Source: CAYMFD01 sp964389475
GTDB taxonomy: Bacteria > Bacteroidota > Bacteroidia > Chitinophagales > Saprospiraceae
DNA length: 40,295 nucleotides
NCBI GenBank assembly: GCA_964389475.1
Contig: CAYMFD010000023.1
Coordinates: forward strand, 1-40,295
Direction: 5' to 3'
This document shows positions 1 through 7,606 of this stretch, piece after piece. Within the stretch, counting starts at the first letter, position 1. The number at the start of each line of letters is the position of its first letter. A program made the translations under genes and the position numbers. The notes beneath the pieces are model-generated. The model saw only the letters and a program-made list of their open reading frames with translations, did no database searches and had not been told where the DNA came from.

Positions 1-2894
1 ACTTTGGGGTAACGAGTCCAAAACAAAAACCTCCTAGCTTTTTTGACCGTACCGTTGGCCTTAATCACAACTGTACGCTTACGATCGGCGTCAGCCCTAA
101 AACCTCCTGCATACTCACTTATATAGTCATTAGCCCTACGTCCTGGCAAGAAAGGAATGACGATACGACCTCCGTTAGCCACTTCTGATAGCACAGCATC
201 ATAGGCATTAACAGCGCCTACGATTGTGACCAGCCTCTGCTGCTTAGGTATTGTGATTACATCGCCGCGCATCATTGGGAGGTCAAAGGCTGAACCTTGA
301 CGTCTGAGAGCTCTATTGAAGTCAATGGAGACATATCCAATATCAGCTCTCTGCAAAGTTGAAGCCTGTGTAGAGGCCTCAGCCGTAAGCCCTCCAGCTC
401 GGTCTATAACACTGGATAGGGTTTCTCTATCATCCAATAAAGCATAAGTACCCGGATAAACCACCTCACCCTGGAGGCTCACTGTCTGTATAGCCTCATA
501 CTCTGGTGCTAGTCGCACATAGACCTCGTCAAAAGGCTGGAGGTCAAACTGCTGACCTACCACATTGTAATCATCGTCAAGTTGCACAGTAGCTGCCAAG
601 GTCCTAGTCTCCTTATCATTACCAAAGTCCAATCTAAATATATCTAACCTACTCCTGCTAGCATTAAACGTGAGACCACCACACTGTATAAGTATATCTT
701 TGAGCGACATACCTGCTCCGTAGATATACTCTCCTGCGTTTTTGACAGCACCTCCTACCTTGACCTTAAACTCATCCTGAAACTGTAAACTCGTGTAAAA
801 CACTATTCGATCTTTGGGCTGGATGCTAAAGTCAATGGTATCTCTAGTCGTTAAGTCTAGTCTGATATACTCTCGCTCCTTGGGTCGATCTTGAGGTATG
901 CGCTGTACATATGCAAAGTCAGCGGGAAACTCTTGGAGCCCTCCGCTGCGCTTTATCAGATCAGCAATTGTCAAAGACTCATCATAAACGAACTCTCGTG
1001 GATTGTACAAGTATCCACCGGTACTGACTGTATAGTTACTTAGTAAGCCTCGCTCACTCAATATCTCTATCCTATCGCCAGGATATATTTCAGGATCTGA
1101 CGAAGAACCCGGTTGAGATAAGACCTGACTGACATCAAAGCGTAGATACTCGAGGGCACCACGTAGCGTGCTATCAATCCGTGTAATGTAGGCTATATCA
1201 TCAGTAAAGTCTTTTACACCCCCTGCTAAAACCAGTGCATCACTTAATCGTAACGTCTTACTAAAATCATAGGTAAACTCTTTAGGGTCTCGCACATTAC
1301 CCGATATGCTAAATGATTCATTCTCAATAAATCTAGACTGCTGATAGAGCACTACCTGGTCGTAGGACTTTAAAATAATATTGTCAGGATGGTTAGTTGA
1401 TGCAAGCACACCTGCAAGATCCAATCGGTAATACGTGTAGGTTTCTCGATCCTCCTGGCGTCTCTTAAGATAAGCAACGTCTGTAAAAGTACCTGGCCGC
1501 AGCTCCGCCCTATCCAAAACATCCGCCAAACGTGTCGTACGTTGATCAATGGCATACCTACCTGGTTGAATAACAGAACCTGTCACAGTAACAAAATTCT
1601 CTGCCGCTAAGGCCTTTTCAAAAACTGTCACCTGGTCACCATTCTCTAGGGTAATGTCCTTACCAGACTTGAGCAGCTCGGCAAAGTCTACATCTATTAA
1701 GACTTGTTGCCCTTGCTCATATCGCTGTATTTGCATGGTATTAAAGTTTGCCGAGGGCTTCATTCCTCCCGCAAAGTTTATAAGATCAGTAAGTTGCTCA
1801 CCACCTTTTAATTCATAACGAGAGGGTCTTATTACTGCGCCAGCAATACGAACTAGCTTTTCTGCGATAGGTACGTAGAGTCGATCTTTCTCTTGAAGAA
1901 AGTAGTCTTTTGCGTAGGTGGGTTCATTCAAAAATCGATAAACATCCAGGTCGGTGGCCGGCTGACCGTCCCTGTACAATTTTATATTTCTCACAGATCC
2001 AATGTCTGTGGGTCCCCCTGCAGCTACAAGGGCATTGAAGGCTGTATTAATAGCCGGTATATTAAATGTACCATAGTTATAGACCTCACCTATGATATCG
2101 ACATTGATGGTACGACCGTAGTTAAGGGCGACCTCATATTCATTACGGTTAAAACGGTAATAGTTAGTAAGCCGTTTGTAAAGGAGATCTTTGGTGTCCC
2201 CGAGGGTAAGGCCCTTTAAGTATATGCGGGGTATGCCTTCTGGTTTGATATATCCATCATTACTAATTTCAAAAATAAGATCTTCTTCAGAATATCCCCA
2301 GATGCTGATTGCCAGTATATCACCTACACCTAAGATGTACGAGTCTGGTGGTTTGACGTCTTGAGACTGGCGGTAAAGCTTAAGATTCTGATCTCGAAAT
2401 ATCTGCTGTCCGTAGGTAGTAATTGCGGCTTGTTGTGTTTCTCCTTGGGCCTCTATCAGTTCTTCTGACACGGCCTCCTCTAAAGTAGAACCCTCATCGA
2501 TAGCCTTTGAAATCTCTTCTCCCTCCTTAGCTAGGATCTTGGCTTCATCTTCTGTTAGGTTAGGTGTTGTATCTTGCTTTGCTACTTGGTTGAGGGTAGG
2601 AGCAGCGGGAGCAGACTGGTCGTCAACGCCTGTTGCTTTTTCTTGCTCCAGCTCGTCCAAAACTTCTTTTATTGACTTCTCTAGCTTGAAGATCTCTGTA
2701 GGGTTATTGATGTCTATGGCATCTATATCGATGCCTCGCTGCTCTAGTCGCTCCCTGACCTCTTCGTCTCCTAAGCCGCGGCGGTCGAGCTCTGCACGAG
2801 CCCTACTCTCGACAGACTGTGCTTGCATAGCTAGAGCCGCAAGTATTAGCATAGCTACTAAAAAGAACTTATGTGCCAAAAGTGTATATCTCAT
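1..2894 (-). CDS. Wza-type polysaccharide export protein with multiple SLBB domains (3' end cut by window edge)
   Basis: Outer-membrane polysaccharide export component expected to carry the EPS/capsule chain to the surface. The frame is open from an ATG at 2894 to the left edge, 964 codons, with no stop. Residues 1-26 are a signal peptide (hydrophobic core LVAMLILAALA, then QAQS). An acidic, Glu-rich stretch covers roughly residues 30-140. A Poly_export domain follows from about 180 (DSYILGVGDILAISIWG), then about eight SLBB repeats, each ending in a motif like L(V/I)xxAGG. One unit has AEL instead of AGG. Bacteroidota export proteins of this kind usually have about 800-850 residues, so this one is long. 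It is the last visible gene of the operon. A TACCTTTG box (2948-2955) may give it its own transcript. The family call is firm; its polysaccharide specificity is unknown. Confidence 0.9.
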   Translation of the reverse strand, partial: MRYTLLAHKFFLVAMLILAALAMQAQSVESRARAELDRRGLGDEEVRERLEQRGIDIDAIDINNPTEIFKLEKSIKEVLDELEQEKATGVDDQSAPAAPTLNQVAKQDTTPNLTEDEAKILAKEGEEISKAIDEGSTLEEAVSEELIEAQGETQQAAITTYGQQIFRDQNLKLYRQSQDVKPPDSYILGVGDILAISIWGYSEEDLIFEISNDGYIKPEGIPRIYLKGLTLGDTKDLLYKRLTNYYRFNRNEYEVALNYGRTINVDIIGEVYNYGTFNIPAINTAFNALVAAGGPTDIGSVRNIKLYRDGQPATDLDVYRFLNEPTYAKDYFLQEKDRLYVPIAEKLVRIAGAVIRPSRYELKGGEQLTDLINFAGGMKPSANFNTMQIQRYEQGQQVLIDVDFAELLKSGKDITLENGDQVTVFEKALAAENFVTVTGSVIQPGRYAIDQRTTRLADVLDRAELRPGTFTDVAYLKRRQEDRETYTYYRLDLAGVLASTNHPDNIILKSYDQVVLYQQSRFIENESFSISGNVRDPKEFTYDFSKTLRLSDALVLAGGVKDFTDDIAYITRIDSTLRGALEYLRFDVSQVLSQPGSSSDPEIYPGDRIEILSERGLLSNYTVSTGGYLYNPREFVYDESLTIADLIKRSGGLQEFPADFAYVQRIPQDRPKEREYIRLDLTTRDTIDFSIQPKDRIVFYTSLQFQDEFKVKVGGAVKNAGEYIYGAGMSLKDILIQCGGLTFNASRSRLDIFRLDFGNDKETRTLAATVQLDDDYNVVGQQFDLQPFDEVYVRLAPEYEAIQTVSLQGEVVYPGTYALLDDRETLSSVIDRAGGLTAEASTQASTLQRADIGYVSIDFNRALRRQGSAFDLPMMRGDVITIPKQQRLVTIVGAVNAYDAVLSEVANGGRIVIPFLPGRRANDYISEYAGGFRADADRKRTVVIKANGTVKKARRFLFWTRYPK

Positions 2895-2947
2895 TATTAT
2901 CTAAAATCTATCATATCTTATAGCCCGATGCTGGCTAAAAACGTGTG

Positions 2948-2955
2948 CAAAGGTA
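2948..2955 (-). promoter_or_regulatory. Bacteroidota -7 box TACCTTTG upstream of the export gene
   Basis: The minus strand reads TACCTTTG, an exact match to TAnnTTTG, 53 bases before the ATG at 2894. No convincing -33 TTTG is seen. If real, it gives the export gene an internal promoter, with a leader of about 45 nt. Confidence 0.4.
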
Positions 2956-2966
2956 CAGTATACATA

Positions 2967-3872
2967 CTACGTGTACCACTTATGTGCTAGTACCAGTCCA
3001 TGCTGTACATCTACAGAAGCGCTGTACCCCAGCAAGTCTTGAGCCTTGGTGATATCGGCTAGACTGTGAGGTATATCGCCTACCCGCTCTGGCCCTAGTG
3101 CGGGTGTAATCTGCTTACCGACGACATCACATATACTATCCCATAACTGGAGCAGTGTCGTCCGCTGACCACAGGCCACATTGTAGACTTGGTTTATAGC
3201 GGCTCGGTCACTACTAAAAAGCGAGAGTATATTGGCCTGTACGGCATTGGCCACATAGGTAAAGTCTCTACTAAAGCTACCGTCTCCATTAATGATGGGC
3301 GACTGGCCAGCGAGGGCGGCCTTCATAAATAGTGGTATGACTGCCGCATAAGCCCCATGCGGGTCTTGCTTGGGTCCGAATACATTAAAGTAACGTAGTC
3401 CCACATACTCAAAACTATCCGCGTAGGTCTTGGCATAAACGTCGGCGTATAACTCATTGACGTACTTGGTCACGGCATAAGGACTGAGGGGCCGACCAAT
3501 CTTATCCTCGACCTTGGGCAATCCTTCGCTATCTCCATAGGTAGATGAAGACGCAGCAAATACAATGCGGGTCACATCAGACTGCCGAACGGCCTCAAAC
3601 ATATTGAGGGTCCCAGAAATATTGACTGCATTACTGGTCAGTGGATCCTTAATACTACGAGGTACACTACCTAATGCTGCCTGGTGGCTGACGAGGTCCA
3701 TGCCATCACATGCTGCTAGGCAGGCGTCAAAGTCTCGGATATCACCTTCCACAAAGTCGAAGTCGTCCCGCCCGACGAACTCCTCAATGTTTTTATAAAA
3801 TCCATTGCTGAGGTTGTCAAGGACTCTTACTCGGGCTACACGATCGTCTGCGAGCAGGGCTTCGACGAGGTT
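2967..3872 (-). CDS. wbpP: UDP-N-acetylglucosamine 4-epimerase, WbpP/TviC type (N-terminus lost in assembly gap)
   Basis: Extended short-chain epimerase that interconverts UDP-GlcNAc/GalNAc or the corresponding uronic acids. Together with TviB (7607-8896) it would give UDP-GalNAcA, as in Vi antigen and P. aeruginosa O6 synthesis. The visible part starts at NLVEALLADD, the residues that normally follow GGAGFIGS. The NAD-binding glycine motif and start codon therefore lie in the N run, and only about 20-25 codons are missing. Diagnostic pieces are LGSVPRSIKDP, the catalytic FAASSSTYGDSEGLPKVE, the YxxxK site in SPYAVTKYVNELYADVY, and GLRYFNVFGPKQDPHGAYAAVIP, all typical of WbpP. The stop is TAG at 2967-2969. 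A continuous frame drawn through the Ns into cysN is an artefact. Confidence 0.88.
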   Translation of the reverse strand, partial: NLVEALLADDRVARVRVLDNLSNGFYKNIEEFVGRDDFDFVEGDIRDFDACLAACDGMDLVSHQAALGSVPRSIKDPLTSNAVNISGTLNMFEAVRQSDVTRIVFAASSSTYGDSEGLPKVEDKIGRPLSPYAVTKYVNELYADVYAKTYADSFEYVGLRYFNVFGPKQDPHGAYAAVIPLFMKAALAGQSPIINGDGSFSRDFTYVANAVQANILSLFSSDRAAINQVYNVACGQRTTLLQLWDSICDVVGKQITPALGPERVGDIPHSLADITKAQDLLGYSASVDVQHGLVLAHKWYT

Positions 3873-3972
3873 NNNNNNNNNNNNNNNNNNNNNNNNNNNN
3901 NNNNNNNNNNNNNNNNNNNNNNNNNNNNNNNNNNNNNNNNNNNNNNNNNNNNNNNNNNNNNNNNNNNNNNNN
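3873..3972. other. Assembly gap (100 N)
   Basis: Exactly 100 N, a conventional placeholder for unknown length. It removes the start of the WbpP-like epimerase and the cysN-epimerase spacer. The cysN stop codon (TAA, 3973-3975) is the first base triplet after it. Confidence 0.98.
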
Positions 3973-5223
3973 TTACACCACCATTCCCGCCGCAACCGTG
4001 TTATTGGTAGCTTCATCGATAAGGATTACCGATCCAGTAATACGATTGTCTCTGTAGGCATCGATGAATACTGGCTTCGTCGTACGGATCTTGACCTTCG
4101 CTATATCATTTACTTTTATAGCATCATAGTCTAGGTCTCGGTGAAGATCATTGATGTTGAGTCGATAAGGGATTTCCTTGATCACGCATCTCAATTCTTG
4201 AGTAGTATGTCGCAGACTATACTTGCCATTGAGCTGTAATGGTTTACTATGATCGAACCAGCACAACATCACCTCTAAGTCTTGTGTACTTTCGGGCAGA
4301 TTGCCAGGTCTGACGAGCATATCTCCACGACTAATGTCGATATCATCCTCCAGCAAAATCGTTACTGACTCAGGTGGTACTGTCTGCTCCACGAGCCCTT
4401 CTGGTCCCTGTATGGCCTTTACTTTACTTGTAAAACCTGACGGTAAGTGCATCACCTCGTCACCTACCTTAAATACACCACCTGCCAGTCTACCTGCATA
4501 CCCTCTATAGTCATGGAACTCATCTGAGTATGGTCTGATTACATACTGGACTGGGAATCGGCAATCAATAAAATTATGATCGCTTGCGATGTGGACATTC
4601 TCCAGGTAGTGCATCAATGTAGCTCCCTGGTACCAAGGCATCTTTTCTGAGCGGTTAACCACATTATCTCCTACCAATGCCGAGATAGGAATAAAGCTGA
4701 CATCTTTTACATCGAGCTTAGCGGCAAACTGCTCAAAGTCTTGCTCGATCTTATTGTAGGCGCCTTGATCGTAGTCCACTAGGTCCATCTTATTAATACA
4801 AACTACAAGGTGCGGTATCTGGAGTAGGGCAGCTAATATGGCGTGTCGTTTAGTCTGCTCGACTACTCCATTACGTGCATCGATCAGAATAAGAGCAACA
4901 TTGGCTGTACTTGCTCCAGTGACCATGTTACGGGTGTACTGAATGTGGCCTGGCGTATCAGCTATTATAAACTTACGTTTAGGCGTTGCAAAGTACCTGT
5001 AAGCTACATCGATCGTGATACCCTGCTCTCGCTCAGACTTGAGTCCGTCCGTCAATAGTGCAAGGTTAACATGCTCCTCTCCACGGCGGTTACTCACCTT
5101 CTCTATGGCCTCGTACTGATCTTGGAAGATACTCTTGCTGTCATATAGCATTCTGCCTATCAATGTGGACTTGCCATCATCTACGCTTCCTGCTGTAGTA
5201 AATCTTAGTAGTTCTGTGTTCAT
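3973..5223 (-). CDS. cysN: Sulfate adenylyltransferase subunit 1 (GTPase)
   Basis: GTPase subunit of ATP sulfurylase. With CysD it makes adenosine 5'-phosphosulfate from ATP and sulfate, using GTP hydrolysis. It has 416 residues and an EF-Tu-like layout: P-loop GSVDDGKST at 12-20, switch II DTPGH at 89-93, NKMD at 144-147, then two beta-barrel domains. It is shorter than the E. coli protein (475 residues), but a TAA stop is visible and the C-terminus looks natural. It lies downstream of cysD, separated by a heptamer-repeat spacer that contains a gap. With cysC and cysD it supplies PAPS inside the EPS operon. No cysH or sulfite reductase gene is in the window, which fits a role in sulfation more than in sulfur assimilation. 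Confidence 0.96.
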   Translation of the reverse strand: MNTELLRFTTAGSVDDGKSTLIGRMLYDSKSIFQDQYEAIEKVSNRRGEEHVNLALLTDGLKSEREQGITIDVAYRYFATPKRKFIIADTPGHIQYTRNMVTGASTANVALILIDARNGVVEQTKRHAILAALLQIPHLVVCINKMDLVDYDQGAYNKIEQDFEQFAAKLDVKDVSFIPISALVGDNVVNRSEKMPWYQGATLMHYLENVHIASDHNFIDCRFPVQYVIRPYSDEFHDYRGYAGRLAGGVFKVGDEVMHLPSGFTSKVKAIQGPEGLVEQTVPPESVTILLEDDIDISRGDMLVRPGNLPESTQDLEVMLCWFDHSKPLQLNGKYSLRHTTQELRCVIKEIPYRLNINDLHRDLDYDAIKVNDIAKVKIRTTKPVFIDAYRDNRITGSVILIDEATNNTVAAGMVV

Positions 5224-5230
5224 TGGTTTA

Positions 5231-5294
5231 TACGTTTGGACGTTTTACGTTTGCCGTCATTCGTTTTACGTTGGTCGTTTTGCGTTTTACGTTT
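5231..5294. repeat. Degenerate heptamer array (TACGTTT units)
   Basis: Reading + strand: TACGTTT, an 8-base GGACGTTT, TACGTTT, GCCGTCA, TTCGTTT, TACGTTG, GTCGTTT, TGCGTTT, TACGTTT, in strict seven-base register after the single 8-mer. The array fills the cysD-cysN spacer and runs into the N gap, so its full length is unknown and it probably caused the assembly break. Confidence 0.85.
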
Positions 5295-5394
5295 NNNNNN
5301 NNNNNNNNNNNNNNNNNNNNNNNNNNNNNNNNNNNNNNNNNNNNNNNNNNNNNNNNNNNNNNNNNNNNNNNNNNNNNNNNNNNNNNNNNNNNNN
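5295..5394. other. Assembly gap (100 N) inside the heptamer array
   Basis: Exactly 100 N between cysD and cysN, immediately after the TACGTTT heptamers. The sequence just after the gap (gtaaacgttta) still resembles the repeat. Confidence 0.98.
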
Positions 5395-5408
5395 AGACGG
5401 GTAAACGT

Positions 5409-6308
5409 TTAAAAGTATCCAGCCTTTTTACGATCTTCCATGGCGGTCTCTGATCGCTTGTCATCTGCTCGACCTCCTCTCTCTGTGATACGAGTAGTAC
5501 TGACATCTGCTATTATATCATCTATTGTCGAAGCCTCTGACTCCCATACTCCTGTACATGTCATATCTCCAATGGTACGACATCGAACTTTCATAGTCAT
5601 CACTTCCTCACCCGCTTTCTTGGGTATGTAGTCACAATCTGCGAGCAAAATGCCGTCTCTATTGATTACCTCTCGCTCATGAGCATAATAGAGTGACGGT
5701 AGCGGTATATCCTTCTCCTTGATATACTGCCACACGTCTAGTTCGGTCCAGTTAGATATCGGAAAGATCCTAAAATGCTCTCCCATATTCTTCTTACCGT
5801 TGAAGAGGTTCCAAAGCTCTGGACGCTGATTCTTAGGATCCCATTGACCAAATTCGTCTCGGTGAGAGAAGAAACGTTCTTTGGCTCTAGCCTTCTCTTC
5901 ATCGCGTCGTGCACCACCTAGGGCAGCATCATATTTCCCTGTTTCTAAGGCATTGAGTAATGCGAAAGTCTGTAGACCATTGCGACTAGCGTTAACGCCG
6001 CTTTCTTCGGTGACCTGACCATTGTCAATGGCGTCCTGTACGCTTGCTACAATCAAGTTGGCTCCTAAGTCAGCCACCAGTTTGTCCCGATATGCCAATG
6101 TTTCTGGGAAGTTGTGGCCTGTGTCTACGTGCAGTAATGGGAATGGAATCTTGGCTGGATAAAATGCTTTCATAGCCAGATAAACCATGAGTATGGAGTC
6201 CTTACCTCCCGAAAACATAAGTACTGGATTTTCAAACTGCGCAGCAACCTCTCTCATGAGAAAGATGGACTCTGCTTCAAGTTCTTCTAGGTGTGTGATT
6301 GTTCTCAT
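5409..6308 (-). CDS. cysD: Sulfate adenylyltransferase subunit 2
   Basis: Catalytic ATP-PPase subunit of ATP sulfurylase, partner of CysN. It has 299 residues, close to the family's roughly 300. The PP-loop SGGKDS is at 33-38, followed by LLHVDTGHNFPET and GGARRDEEKARAKERFFSHRD, which are hallmark CysD segments, and the C-terminal RxxTERGGRADDK. The ATG at 6308 directly abuts the cysC stop (TAA, 6309-6311), so the two are almost certainly translated from one message. The order cysC-cysD-cysN lies between the TviB dehydrogenase and the WbpP epimerase, inside the EPS operon. Confidence 0.97.
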   Translation of the reverse strand: MRTITHLEELEAESIFLMREVAAQFENPVLMFSGGKDSILMVYLAMKAFYPAKIPFPLLHVDTGHNFPETLAYRDKLVADLGANLIVASVQDAIDNGQVTEESGVNASRNGLQTFALLNALETGKYDAALGGARRDEEKARAKERFFSHRDEFGQWDPKNQRPELWNLFNGKKNMGEHFRIFPISNWTELDVWQYIKEKDIPLPSLYYAHEREVINRDGILLADCDYIPKKAGEEVMTMKVRCRTIGDMTCTGVWESEASTIDDIIADVSTTRITERGGRADDKRSETAMEDRKKAGYF

Positions 6309-6920
6309 TTATCTAGGGTCTATTGTGTCAGTGATATAGTCAATCGCTTCTTTACTTACCTCTTCTAGCGGGCGATCTTGATTGATCAGATGTAATCTAG
6401 GACTTTCTGGATGCTCAAAAGGAGCAGAGATCCCTGTGAAGTTCTTTATCAGCCCATCTTTAGCCTTCTGGTATAATCCTTTGGGATCTCTATCCATGCA
6501 AGCTTTGAGTGAAGCATCTACAAAAATCAGGTGCATAGCCTCATCTCCAATCACTCGTTTTGCTAACTCTTGAAGATCATGTGTGGGTGTAATGAACGAG
6601 CAAAGTGTCACAACACCTGCATGCATCATAAGCTTACTGACCTCGGCAATTCGGCGAATGTTTTCGGCGCGATCATCGGGAGAAAAGCTAAGTCCAGCAT
6701 TGAGTCCATCGCGAATGTTGTCACCATCCAACAATTGTACATTGTATCCTTGCTCGTGTAGGCCTCTTTCCACTCTGCGAGCTATGGCACTCTTACCACT
6801 ACCACTAAGGCCCATAAACCAAAACACGGCTGTCTTGTAACCAAGTCGTTCTTCCCGTTCCTGCAAAGACACTAAAGTATCATAGATCGGAAAAATATTG
6901 TCTACTTTCTCTTCCACCAT
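6309..6920 (-). CDS. cysC: Adenylyl-sulfate (APS) kinase
   Basis: Phosphorylates APS at the 3' position to give PAPS, the donor for sulfotransferases. It has 203 residues, with Walker A GLSGSGKS at 37-44, the DGDNIRDGLNAGLSFSPDDR segment that binds APS, and FVDASLKACMDRDPKGLY. It abuts cysD at its 3' end and overlaps the DUF2061 gene by 19 bases at its 5' end. The likely customer is the sulfotransferase at 13810-14745 in the same operon. Confidence 0.96.
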   Translation of the reverse strand: MVEEKVDNIFPIYDTLVSLQEREERLGYKTAVFWFMGLSGSGKSAIARRVERGLHEQGYNVQLLDGDNIRDGLNAGLSFSPDDRAENIRRIAEVSKLMMHAGVVTLCSFITPTHDLQELAKRVIGDEAMHLIFVDASLKACMDRDPKGLYQKAKDGLIKNFTGISAPFEHPESPRLHLINQDRPLEEVSKEAIDYITDTIDPR

Positions 6921-7126
6921 TGTCTAATTGTCCCTCTAGGAATTCGTTGCCATAGCCGCTCGTGACCATAGTACAAACCTAGTTTGATAAAAAACTCAAT
7001 CCCACCAATCTTAAGTGCCATATCTATCTCGCCAGTGGTTAAGTAGGCAATGATGACAATTGAGGTAGTAGCGATTATTCGCCAAGACAATCCTTTTAGT
7101 AGACTACGTGTTCTCGATTCTTGCAA
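6902..7126 (-). CDS. DUF2061 small membrane protein
   Basis: Small inner-membrane protein with the DUF2061 signature: RSLLKGLSWRIIATTSIVIIAYLTTG (first membrane segment), then KIGGIEFFIKLGLYYGHERLW. DUF2061 genes often lie next to or fused with APS kinase genes, and this one overlaps cysC. The biochemical role is unknown; a part in sulfate/PAPS handling is inferred from context. The open frame reaches back to an ATG at 7165, but those extra residues (MPYTVHRTPHTA) are translated heptamer repeat and unlike the family. I therefore prefer the TTG at 7126, which leaves 74 residues. The start is uncertain. Confidence 0.75.
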   Translation of the reverse strand: MQESRTRSLLKGLSWRIIATTSIVIIAYLTTGEIDMALKIGGIEFFIKLGLYYGHERLWQRIPRGTIRQWWKRK

Positions 7127-7130
7127 TTGT

Positions 7131-7165
7131 GCGGTGTGCGGTGTGCGGTGTACGGTGTACGGCAA
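7131..7165. repeat. Heptamer array (GCGGTGT/ACGGTGT units)
   Basis: Three perfect GCGGTGT units, then ACGGTGT and a partial ACGG, in exact seven-base register. It lies at the 5' end of the DUF2061 gene, just after the S23-type gene. Confidence 0.9.
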
Positions 7166-7194
7166 AAAAGTAAACTCGACCGCACCAGATACTA

Positions 7195-7551
7195 CTATAC
7201 AGCTATAGCATATGATGATTGCCTATCCAAGGCAACGATAATATCGTCTATTCTTGCATTAATACCACCAACATCCTGCAGTTCTAATAGTCCTTCATCC
7301 AATGCAATCGCTAGGTACTGCTTGAGACTTGTGCATGACGATCGAGACGTAGTGATGTATCGTTGATCGAAGTCCAAGACTCTCTCTTCTTGTGCTTGAG
7401 CGATAGCGGATGGAATAGCTACTGCTGCCAATCTTATTTGGTCTTGCAGTTCACTATTAGACGATATATGACCAGTCCCTACGAGGGTGTATACGTCTAT
7501 GGCCACGTCCATAGCTTGCGACCAGATTGATTTGTTTTTCAGATTACTCAT
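7195..7551 (-). CDS. Four-helix-bundle protein (S23/23S rRNA intervening-sequence type)
   Basis: 118 residues from the ATG at 7551. An upstream in-frame ATG at 7620 would overlap the TviB gene and adds residues unlike the family. The pattern is that of the S23/IVS family: KSIWSQAMDVAIDVYTLVG, then LQDQIRLAAVAIPSAIAQAQEE, then a basic, Ser-rich helix with YITTSRSSCTSLKQYLAIALDEGLL. Family members are all-helical, form pentamers in a solved case, and are encoded in 23S rRNA intervening sequences or as stray genes between operons. Their function is not established. Here it separates tviB from the DUF2061/cysC genes and sits beside a heptamer array, which suggests an inserted cassette. Confidence 0.82.
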   Translation of the reverse strand: MSNLKNKSIWSQAMDVAIDVYTLVGTGHISSNSELQDQIRLAAVAIPSAIAQAQEERVLDFDQRYITTSRSSCTSLKQYLAIALDEGLLELQDVGGINARIDDIIVALDRQSSYAIAV

Positions 7552-7606
7552 GTAGACAGTTTTAAGGCAGCGATAATAACATGCTGCATCGTTTAAAAAA
7601 ACGCGT

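Noticed and set aside
1893..2219. Plus-strand 108-codon frame inside the export gene
   Set aside because: It is antisense to a continuous SLBB-coding frame and has no recognisable features.
2967..4016. Continuous 349-codon frame through the N run
   Set aside because: It joins the WbpP-like epimerase to the antisense-independent cysN C-terminus only because N codons contain no stop; the epimerase start lies in the gap.
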